Origin: Mycolicibacterium porcinum
Lineage (GTDB): Bacteria > Actinomycetota > Actinomycetes > Mycobacteriales > Mycobacteriaceae
Assembly (NCBI GenBank): GCA_001942045.1
Contig: MSTD01000019.1
Location: 1-7,382, forward strand
DNA length: 7,382 bases
Direction of reading: 5' to 3'
Part shown: positions 1 through 4,344 of the stretch, one piece after another
Position numbering within the stretch: the stretch's first letter is position 1
Layout of the letters: each line of letters begins with the position of its first letter
Made by a program: the position numbers and the translations under genes
The notes under the pieces: generated by a model
Databases searched by the model: none
Seen by the model: only the letters and a program-made list of their open reading frames with translations
What the model was told of the DNA's origin: nothing

Positions 1-74
1 GCGTCGCGGCCAACACCACCGACGTCTGCCAGAACTACCCGCCCAACGACATGTCCGTCTGGGACTGGCACTGA
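1..74 (+). CDS. 3' end of an unrecognised protein (partial)
   Basis: Only the last 23 codons are visible, ending in TGA at 72-74. The frame starting at base 3 reads VAANTTDVCQ, then NYPPNDMSVWDWH. The codons are GC-rich in third position (GTC GCG GCC AAC ACC ACC GAC GTC), as expected for a real high-GC gene. A single Cys and an aromatic, Trp-rich terminus (VWDWH) would fit an exported or enzymatic protein, but this is too little to assign a family. It converges on the nitronate monooxygenase-like gene that ends at 176. That it is the end of a coding region is fairly likely; its function is unknown. Confidence 0.6.
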   Translation, partial: VAANTTDVCQNYPPNDMSVWDWH

Positions 75-86
75 CGCGTGGCAGGC

Positions 87-151
87 TCGTTGAGTTTGAA
101 ACCGCGCACACCGCTACTCGCAAGAAAGCAGCGCCAGCTCAAAGTCAACGA
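87..151. terminator. Inverted repeat between convergent genes, possible bidirectional terminator
   Basis: Bases 87-99 (TCGTTGAGTTTGA) pair with 139-151 (TCAAAGTCAACGA) as a 13-bp stem with one G-G mismatch (94/144). The loop is about 39 nt. It lies in the 101-bp gap between the stop at 74 and the stop at 178 of the opposing gene, where a terminator for both is expected. There is no U-tract, which is common in mycobacteria. The long loop makes the role uncertain; it could instead be a binding site or chance. Confidence 0.35.
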
Positions 152-175
152 AGAAGCAATGGCCACCAACGCTCC

Positions 176-1303
176 CTAGTCCGGCAGTGAGTTGCTCAGC
201 CGCTCGGTGGCCGCGAGGTAATCCTCGATGAACTCGCGGACCACCTCGCGGGCGGGCTTGACCTTGTTCATCAAACCCACTCCCTGCCCGACGAAGTAGG
301 TGGCCAGCGCCTGCGCACCCGGATGCCCCTGGGCGGCAAGCACATCGATACGCCGGATGACGGGCTCGGCGAGCATGTTCTGCAGCGGCAGCGGAAGGGT
401 GTGGTGCCCAGCGGGATTCGGCTGCCAGGCATCCGTCCACTCCGAGCGGAGCTGACGGGCCGGCTTGCCCGTCCGCCCGGTCGAGCGCACGGTGTCCCGT
501 GAGGTCGCCTGGAGCATCTTCTGCACGGTGTGCGGCGCGGTCTCGGCCTCCTCGGTGGTCAGCCACACCGACCCGGTCCATGCCCCGGCTGCGCCCATCG
601 CCACGGCCGCGGCCATCTGCCGGCCCGTGACGATGCCGCCTGCGGCCAGCACCGGAATGTCACTGCCCGCCTGCTCCAGCGTCTCCAGCACTTCGGGCAC
701 GAGCACCAGTGTGCTGACCTCACCGCAGTGCCCGCCGGCCTCCGTCCCCTGCGCGACGATCAGATCCACCCCGGCCTGCACCTGCTTCAGCGCGTGCTCG
801 CGGGCACCCACCAGGGCCGCGACCGGCACGCCGCGCTCCCGGCCTGCCTCGATCATGTAGTCCGGCGGCACCCCGAGCGCATTGGCGATCAGCTTGATCG
901 GATGGCTCATCGCCACCTCCAGCAACTCGCGGCCGGTGTCGCCGGACAACGACGATCCGCCCAGCCGCTGCTTGGCCTCGGGCTCGATGCCGTGGTCGGC
1001 CAGCAGTTGTGCGACGAACTCGCGGTACTCGGCGGGGATGCGGTCGCTGAGCTGGCCGCGCGACAGGTTCTCGCCCTTACCCTCGAACTTCGCCGGCACG
1101 ATGATGTCGGCGCCATAAGGCTTTCCGCCCACCTGCTCATCGATCCAGGTCAGCTCCTGGTCCAGCCGTTCAGGCGTGTAGGCCGTCGCGCCCAGCACGC
1201 CGAAACCGCCGGCGTTGGTCACCGCGGCCACCACGTCACGGCAGTGGCTGAAGGCGAAGAGCGGAAAGTCGATACCGAACTGCTCACAGATCGCGGGTTT
1301 CAC
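176..1303 (-). CDS. Nitronate monooxygenase-like FMN-dependent oxidoreductase
   Basis: A 375-aa TIM-barrel flavoprotein of the nitronate monooxygenase (former 2-nitropropane dioxygenase) superfamily, probably cytosolic. Known members bind FMN and oxidise alkyl nitronates, but several actinobacterial paralogues have other roles, such as enzymes of cholesterol-ring catabolism. Visible features are the central motif QGTEAGGHCG (185-194), whose His192 matches the catalytic His, and AAGGI (220-224), which fits the FMN-phosphate loop. The N-terminus reads FPLFAFSHC (13-21) in place of the usual APM-G strand of classical enzymes. A charged insertion (about 66-125) follows, as in the M. tuberculosis Rv1533-like subgroup as I remember it. 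The GTG start at 1303 has no good Shine-Dalgarno but is preceded at leaderless spacing by AATACT. It lies 59 bp downstream of the MTA phosphorylase on the same strand. The fold assignment is confident; substrate is unknown. Confidence 0.85.
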   Translation of the reverse strand: MKPAICEQFGIDFPLFAFSHCRDVVAAVTNAGGFGVLGATAYTPERLDQELTWIDEQVGGKPYGADIIVPAKFEGKGENLSRGQLSDRIPAEYREFVAQLLADHGIEPEAKQRLGGSSLSGDTGRELLEVAMSHPIKLIANALGVPPDYMIEAGRERGVPVAALVGAREHALKQVQAGVDLIVAQGTEAGGHCGEVSTLVLVPEVLETLEQAGSDIPVLAAGGIVTGRQMAAAVAMGAAGAWTGSVWLTTEEAETAPHTVQKMLQATSRDTVRSTGRTGKPARQLRSEWTDAWQPNPAGHHTLPLPLQNMLAEPVIRRIDVLAAQGHPGAQALATYFVGQGVGLMNKVKPAREVVREFIEDYLAATERLSNSLPD

Positions 1304-1309
1304 CCCGTC

Positions 1310-1340
1310 AGTATTGGCACCCCGACTTGACGGGTGTCAA
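1310..1340 (-). promoter_or_regulatory. Candidate leaderless promoter of the nitronate monooxygenase-like gene
   Basis: On the minus strand there is a perfect -35 TTGACA (1340-1335), a 19-nt spacer, and AATACT (1315-1310) as a -10 that matches five of six bases of TATACT. Six nucleotides then separate it from the GTG start at 1303, so transcription would begin at or next to the start codon. The spacer is longer than the usual 16-18 nt, which lowers confidence. Confidence 0.35.
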
Positions 1341-1346
1341 GAGGGG
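1320..1346. terminator. Hairpin between mtnP and the flavoprotein gene (terminator or operator)
   Basis: The plus strand reads CCCC, GA, CTTGAC, GGGT, GTCAAG, A, GGGG. This is a perfect 6-bp stem with a 4-nt loop, extended by a further 4 GC pairs across a small asymmetric internal loop. It lies 17 bp past the mtnP stop (1363), where a terminator could act. It also covers the TTGACA of the next gene's candidate promoter, where an operator could act. The sequence alone does not decide between them. Confidence 0.45.
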
Positions 1347-1362
1347 ACCCGATGGGTGGCCG

Positions 1363-2139
1363 TCAGGGCAGCTCGAACGGCAACTTCACGCCGTCGTGGG
1401 CCAGGCAGTGCGTGCAGGCCCGCTCACTCTCGACCGCTTCCAAGGCCTCATGGACCAGCTTCTTGAACGGCACCAGGTTGCGCTCGAACTCGGCGAACAC
1501 GTCCACCGTCGTCACCCCGGAGCCGGCCTCGATGCCGGCATCCAAGTCTGTCACCAAAGCGATTGCCGCGTAACATATCTCAAGCTCACGCGCCAACACC
1601 GCCTCCGGGTAGCCGGTCATGTTGACCAGGGTGAAGCCCTGATCGGCGAACCACCGGCTCTCGGCCCGGGTGGAGAACCGCGGCCCCTGGATCACCACCA
1701 TGGTGCCGCCGTCGACCACCCCGGGCAGCCCGACCGCAGCCGACCGCAACACCGGGCAGTACGGATCGGCAAAACCGACATGGATGCCGCCGGAATCGAA
1801 GTACGTGTCGGCGCGGGCGCGGGTGCGGTCCACCAACTGATCCGGCACCACGATCGAACCCGGGCCCAGCTGTGCGGTCAGACTGCCGACCGCACAGGGA
1901 CCGAAGATCCGCCGAACCCCCAAGGTGCGCAACGCCCACATGTTGGCCCGGTACGGGACCGTGTGGGGTGAGAACTCGTGGTTGACCCCGTGCCGGGGCA
2001 GAAAGGCCACCTCGTGCCCGCCCACCGTGCCCACCGTGATCGGTGCGCTCGGCGCACCGTAGGGGGTGTCCACGGTGACGGTGCGAGCCTCCGGCCCGAA
2101 GAACGAATAGAAGCCACTACCGCCGATGACGCCGAGCAT
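1363..2139 (-). CDS. mtnP: S-methyl-5'-thioadenosine phosphorylase (PNP/MTAP family)
   Basis: A 258-aa cytosolic trimeric-type nucleoside phosphorylase. It is predicted to split 5'-methylthioadenosine with phosphate into adenine and 5-methylthioribose 1-phosphate, recovering by-product of polyamine synthesis and other S-adenosylmethionine reactions. Visible motifs in order: GVIGGSGFY (3-11, phosphate loop with Ser8), RHG (49-51), YRAN (63-66), GPCAVGSL (80-87), QGPRFSTRAES (151-161), NMTGYPEA (173-180, ribose/base pocket) and TDLD (197-200). The Asp pair in TDLD corresponds to the adenine-binding Asp residues of human MTAP, where guanine/hypoxanthine-specific PNPs carry Asn, so MTA or adenosine is the better substrate call. 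The M. tuberculosis counterpart Rv0535 was annotated pnp and later, to my recollection, shown to be an MTA phosphorylase. The ATG at 2139 lies 6 nt after the stop of the 94-aa gene, so the two are probably cotranscribed. An alternative is adenosine phosphorylase activity. Confidence 0.92.
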   Translation of the reverse strand: MLGVIGGSGFYSFFGPEARTVTVDTPYGAPSAPITVGTVGGHEVAFLPRHGVNHEFSPHTVPYRANMWALRTLGVRRIFGPCAVGSLTAQLGPGSIVVPDQLVDRTRARADTYFDSGGIHVGFADPYCPVLRSAAVGLPGVVDGGTMVVIQGPRFSTRAESRWFADQGFTLVNMTGYPEAVLARELEICYAAIALVTDLDAGIEAGSGVTTVDVFAEFERNLVPFKKLVHEALEAVESERACTHCLAHDGVKLPFELP

Positions 2140-2145
2140 GCAGTG

Positions 2146-2430
2146 CTATTCGGCCTCGTCGTGGGGCTTGACGGCGTCCGCCGGGGCCTCGGCGACGTCG
2201 GCGTCGAAGTCATCGAGGTCGTCGTCGAAGTCGTCGTAATCCTCGTTCGCCTTGCGGGCGCCATCGGCGATCTCGAAGACGTCGGTGGCCAGGCCACCGA
2301 TCGCCGTCGCGACGTCCTTGACGGCCGTGGTGATGATCGAGGTGACCTGCCCGACCGTGGAGGCGACGGCCTCGACGGATTCCTGCAGCACGTCCTTGCC
2401 GATCTCGGTCTTGCTGAGCTGCTCCTTCAT
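2146..2430 (-). CDS. 94-aa protein with acidic C-terminal tail, unknown function
   Basis: I do not recognise a family. The start chosen is ATG at 2430 ([11 protein letters not shown]), because a -10-like TACACT lies 7 nt before it and the open frame upstream overlaps menA in an unconvincing composition. Residues 13-60 look like amphipathic helices rich in Ala, Val, Thr and Ile, with no clear signal peptide or hydrophobic membrane segment. From 63 to 78 the protein is almost wholly Asp/Glu with spaced aromatics ([16 protein letters not shown]), followed by an Ala/Pro/Glu tail. This could be a small binding partner or a surface-associating protein; no function is inferred. The stop is 6 nt before mtnP, so the gene probably leads that operon, and it diverges from menA across 28 bp. 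I do not recall an annotated M. tuberculosis counterpart here. Confidence 0.7.
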   Translation of the reverse strand: MKEQLSKTEIGKDVLQESVEAVASTVGQVTSIITTAVKDVATAIGGLATDVFEIADGARKANEDYDDFDDDLDDFDADVAEAPADAVKPHDEAE

Positions 2431-2437
2431 GAGGCTC

Positions 2438-2443
2438 AGTGTA
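2438..2443 (-). promoter_or_regulatory. -10 element of the 94-aa gene/mtnP operon
   Basis: TACACT on the minus strand fits the mycobacterial TANNNT -10. Seven nucleotides separate it from the ATG at 2430, so the transcript would be leaderless or nearly so. No convincing -35 was found at 16-19 nt upstream. Confidence 0.4.
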
Positions 2444-2449
2444 AGGCGG
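2443..2449 (+). promoter_or_regulatory. Ribosome binding site of menA
   Basis: AAGGCGG lies 9 nt before the ATG at 2459. It would be 18 nt from the in-frame GTG at 2468 (the position of the start I remember for M. tuberculosis MenA, MASFAQW), so the site favours the ATG start. Confidence 0.45.
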
Positions 2450-2458
2450 CATGAAACG

Positions 2459-3337
2459 ATGGCGCTCGTGGCCAGTTTCGCGCAATGGATCGAAGGCGCC
2501 CGTCCCCGCACCCTGCCCAACGCCGTCGCCCCGGTGCTCGCCGGTACCGGCGCCGCCGCCTGGGTGGGGTCGGCGGTGTGGTGGAAAGCGTTGCTGGCCT
2601 TGGCCGTATCGCTCGCGCTGATCATCGGGGTGAACTACGCCAACGACTACTCAGACGGCATCCGCGGCACCGACGACGTACGGTCCGGCCCGTTGCGCCT
2701 GGTGGGGTCCAAGCTGGCCTCACCACGGGCCGTGCTGACCGCGGCGGTGGTCAGCCTGGCGGTCGGCGCGGTGGCCGGGCTGGCGCTGGCGGCGGTGAGT
2801 GCGCCGTGGCTGATCGCCGTCGGCGCCGTGTGCATCGCCGGGGCCTGGCTGTACACCGGCGGCAAGAAGCCCTACGGCTACCTGGGGCTGGGCGAGGTGG
2901 CGGTGTTCATCTTCTTCGGCCTGGTCGCGGTGCTGGGCACGCAGTACACCCAGGCCCTGCGCATCGACTGGGTCGGGCTGGTGGCGGCCGTGGCCATGGG
3001 CTCGCTGTCGTCGGCCGTACTGGTGGCCAACAACCTGCGCGACATCCCCACCGACAGCCAGTCCGGCAAGATCACCCTGGCCGTGCGTCTCGGCGATGCG
3101 CGGACCCGGCTGCTGTACCAACTGCTGGTCGGCGTGGCCCTGGTGCTGCCCCTGGTGCTGATGGCGGCCACCCCGTGGTGTGCGGTGGGCCTGCTGGCCG
3201 CGGTGCCGGCGCTGCGGGCGCTGCGACCGGTGCGCGACGGCAGCACCGGCGCCCAACTGATCCCGGTGCTGCGCGACACCGGCCTGACCATGCTGGTGTG
3301 GGCGATCACGGTGTCGGTGGCGCTGTTCCTGGCTTAG
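2459..3337 (+). CDS. menA: 1,4-dihydroxy-2-naphthoate prenyltransferase (menaquinone synthesis)
   Basis: A 292-aa UbiA-superfamily integral membrane enzyme. It transfers a polyprenyl chain from its diphosphate to 1,4-dihydroxy-2-naphthoate, giving demethylmenaquinone, the penultimate step of menaquinone synthesis in the plasma membrane. The two Asp-rich motifs that bind Mg-diphosphate are present: NYANDYSDG (59-67) with TDD after it, and NNLRDIPTD (191-199). About eight or nine hydrophobic segments fill the rest (for example 44-58, 94-114, 116-132, 146-160, 172-190, 221-236, 273-292). GARPRTLPN near the N-terminus and [14 protein letters not shown] (204-217) are typical of mycobacterial MenA, and the length equals the 292 aa I remember for M. 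tuberculosis. ATG 2459 was chosen over GTG 2468 because of the ribosome binding site. It is divergent from the 94-aa/mtnP cluster and convergent with the Clp-N operon. Confidence 0.95.
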   Translation: MALVASFAQWIEGARPRTLPNAVAPVLAGTGAAAWVGSAVWWKALLALAVSLALIIGVNYANDYSDGIRGTDDVRSGPLRLVGSKLASPRAVLTAAVVSLAVGAVAGLALAAVSAPWLIAVGAVCIAGAWLYTGGKKPYGYLGLGEVAVFIFFGLVAVLGTQYTQALRIDWVGLVAAVAMGSLSSAVLVANNLRDIPTDSQSGKITLAVRLGDARTRLLYQLLVGVALVLPLVLMAATPWCAVGLLAAVPALRALRPVRDGSTGAQLIPVLRDTGLTMLVWAITVSVALFLA

Positions 3338-3354
3338 CTTCGCCGGATCGCTGA

Positions 3355-3405
3355 TTTCTACCTGCGGGTTGCGGTTCGTCAATGGCCACGGCCCAGCGGT
3401 AGAAA
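3355..3405. terminator. Putative bidirectional terminator between menA and the Clp-N gene
   Basis: TTTCTACC (3355-3362) is perfectly complementary to GGTAGAAA (3398-3405). The stem continues inward as GC/GC and GGG/CCC with single-base bulges on each side, giving about 13 pairs and a loop near 23 nt. It sits in the 78-bp gap between convergent stops at 3337 and 3416 and, with A and T runs at the stem ends, would work in both directions. Confidence 0.5.
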
Positions 3406-3415
3406 CCGGCGACGC

Positions 3416-3982
3416 CTACGCCGCGTCGTCCAGGAGACCCACGATGCCGGTGCGCAACTCCCGGGCCCCGACACGCTCGGTGATCAGTCCGACCGCACGG
3501 GCGTCTCCCCCGCGCAGGATGCCGAGCAGGATGTGCTCGCTGCCGATGTAGCCGTCCTTGTGCGCCAACGATTCCCGCAGTGCCAACTCCAGCACCTTCT
3601 TGGCGGCCTTGGTGAAGGGCAGGTGCCCGCGGCGCCTGCGCCGACGGCCGGTGCTGCGCAGCGCATTGTCGAAGGCACCGTCACCGAAGGTGCGGTCGAC
3701 GTTGGCCCGCACGGCCCGCAGGTCGATCCCGATCGACTGCAGTGCCTCGGCATCGTCGTCGAACGCTTCGTCAGCTGGCGCGTCGGCAGACACCAACTCG
3801 GCGCGGACCGCCTCTGCAGTCAGGCCGAATCCCGCCAGCAGAGCCGAGAATTCGCGTCCGGAACTCTGCAGCACGCCGACCAGGAGGTGTTCCGGACGGA
3901 TCTCGTTGGCCTCCAGTTCGCGGGCCTCCTCCTGAGCCAGAACCACGGCGACGCGTGCATGACGACTGAACCGCTCGAACAT
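3416..3982 (-). CDS. Stand-alone double Clp N-domain protein (ClpC N-domain mimic)
   Basis: A 188-aa protein made of two Clp_N repeats without any AAA+ module. Repeat 1 (about 2-65) starts MFERFSRHARVAVVLAQEEA, closely following mycobacterial ClpC1. Repeat 2 (about 119-185) contains HLPFTKAAKKVLELALRES and YIGSEHILLGILR, again ClpC1-like. A 54-residue linker (65-118), much longer than in ClpC1, holds an acidic patch, the segment SIGIDLRAVRANVDRTFG (83-100) and an RRRRRR tract (113-118). With no Walker motifs it cannot unfold substrates. Possible roles are decoy for ClpC1-bound ligands or adaptors, competitor for degradation tags, or regulator. ClpC2/ClpC3-type proteins of this architecture have been described in mycobacteria as buffers against ClpC1-binding antibiotics. 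The start ATG (3982) follows the HTH stop by one base, with GGAAGG in the end of that gene as ribosome binding site; longer upstream frames overlap the HTH gene and are rejected. Domain call is sure; function is inferred. Confidence 0.9.
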   Translation of the reverse strand: MFERFSRHARVAVVLAQEEARELEANEIRPEHLLVGVLQSSGREFSALLAGFGLTAEAVRAELVSADAPADEAFDDDAEALQSIGIDLRAVRANVDRTFGDGAFDNALRSTGRRRRRRGHLPFTKAAKKVLELALRESLAHKDGYIGSEHILLGILRGGDARAVGLITERVGARELRTGIVGLLDDAA

Positions 3983-3983
3983 G

Positions 3984-4220
3984 TCATCCCTTCCGATTGT
4001 GCTTCTGGTGCACGGCCTGACGGCTGACCTCAAGGGCATCGGCGATCGCCTGCCAGCTCCAGCCCTGCGCTCGAGCATTCGCCACCTGGATCGCCTCCAA
4101 CCGCTCTTGCAACCGCTGCAGCGCGCGCACCGCCCGGAGCCCGACGGCGGGGTCTGAGCTGCTGACGCCATCGGTGATCAACTCGTCGACTTCACTCACT
4201 CTGTCAAGGTAACTTGACAT
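3984..4220 (-). CDS. Small helix-turn-helix protein, likely autoregulator of the Clp-N operon
   Basis: A 78-aa protein with an N-terminal helical stretch (27-52, charged and Leu/Ala-rich, possibly for dimerisation) and a C-terminal HTH (54-76): WSWQAIADALEVSRQAVHQK, where IADAL is helix 2 and SRQAVHQKH the recognition helix. Small HTH proteins of this type commonly pair with Clp-N proteins in actinobacteria. Here TGA at 3986-3984 and the ATG of the Clp-N gene are one base apart, indicating translational coupling. The start given is ATG 4220, but it lacks a Shine-Dalgarno and lies upstream of the -10. A leaderless start at GTG 4199 (codon 8, giving 71 aa beginning VSEVDELITDG) fits the promoter better. 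Two palindromes over the promoter suggest it represses itself. Ligand or inducer cannot be read from sequence. Confidence 0.85.
   Translation of the reverse strand: MSSYLDRVSEVDELITDGVSSSDPAVGLRAVRALQRLQERLEAIQVANARAQGWSWQAIADALEVSRQAVHQKHNRKG
4202..4219. promoter_or_regulatory. Operator-like palindrome over the -10 of the HTH/Clp-N operon
   Basis: TGTCAAG-GTAA-CTTGACA is a perfect 7-bp inverted repeat with a 4-bp spacer. It covers the proposed -10 and the first codons of the longer HTH reading frame. A second, near-identical copy is centred 27 bp away, so this looks like a paired site for a dimeric repressor, most simply the HTH protein encoded just downstream. Confidence 0.6.
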
Positions 4221-4234
4221 GATCTAGGCGTCAA
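4206..4234 (-). promoter_or_regulatory. Promoter of the HTH/Clp-N operon
   Basis: On the minus strand TTGACG (4234-4229), a 17-nt spacer and TACCTT (4211-4206) match the SigA -35 and TANNNT -10 with ideal spacing. Transcription would start about 7 nt later, at the GTG codon at 4199. Both elements lie inside the two palindromes. Confidence 0.55.
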
Positions 4235-4246
4235 GGAAAGTTGACA
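4229..4246. promoter_or_regulatory. Second operator-like palindrome over the -35
   Basis: CGTCAAG-GAAA-GTTGACA repeats the architecture of the site at 4202-4219 with two mismatched pairs between arms (inner G/G, outer C/A). The spacer is again 4 bp. It overlaps the -35 of the HTH operon and lies about 100 bp upstream of the divergent transporter gene. Confidence 0.5.
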
Positions 4247-4299
4247 ACCTCGCCGAGGCGGTAGGACGCCGATTCCCCGCAGCGCATCAGCGGTTGCAC

Positions 4300-4305
4300 T
4301 AACGT
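4300..4305 (+). promoter_or_regulatory. Possible -10 of the kgtP-like gene
   Basis: TAACGT fits TANNNT and would give a 5' leader of about 30 nt that includes the GGGGGA ribosome binding site. No good -35 is visible at normal spacing. The rest of the 124-bp gap to the HTH gene holds the two palindromes and nothing else I can name. Confidence 0.25.
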
Positions 4306-4333
4306 GGCCGTCGGCCTGCCACGCCGATCACCT

Positions 4334-4339
4334 GGGGGA
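4334..4339 (+). promoter_or_regulatory. Ribosome binding site of the kgtP-like gene
   Basis: GGGGGA lies 5 nt before the ATG at 4345 and supports that start. Confidence 0.5.
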
Positions 4340-4344
4340 CCCGG

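Noticed and set aside
530..1330. Long plus-strand open frame opposite the flavoprotein gene
   Set aside because: Its translation is Arg/His/Gly/Gln-rich with no domain, as expected from antisense frames in high-GC DNA, while the minus frame carries clear motifs.
1326..1341. Treating the CTTGAC/GTCAAG palindrome here as a third copy of the HTH operator
   Set aside because: The half-sites are in the opposite order (CTTGAC-N4-GTCAAG rather than GTCAAG-N4-CTTGAC), so it is not the same site, though both use the same hexamers.
2200..2245. GTC/GAC-rich tract as a microsatellite
   Set aside because: It is explained by the run of Asp codons in the acidic tail and is not a regular tandem array.
2431..2625. 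N-terminal extension of the 94-aa protein to an upstream start
   Set aside because: It would run antisense through the menA start with unconvincing composition, and a -10 lies right before ATG 2430.
2485..3354. Open frame overlapping menA in another frame
   Set aside because: Low-complexity Arg/Gly/Ala translation without motifs; menA occupies the same bases with an intact family sequence.
3983..4171. N-terminal extension of the Clp-N protein
   Set aside because: The extra 63 residues come from the HTH gene read in the wrong frame, and the protein begins like ClpC1 at MFERF with its own ribosome binding site.
4248..4258. CCTCG-C-CGAGG as a regulatory hairpin
   Set aside because: A single-base loop cannot form and 5-bp GC symmetry is expected by chance in this sequence.
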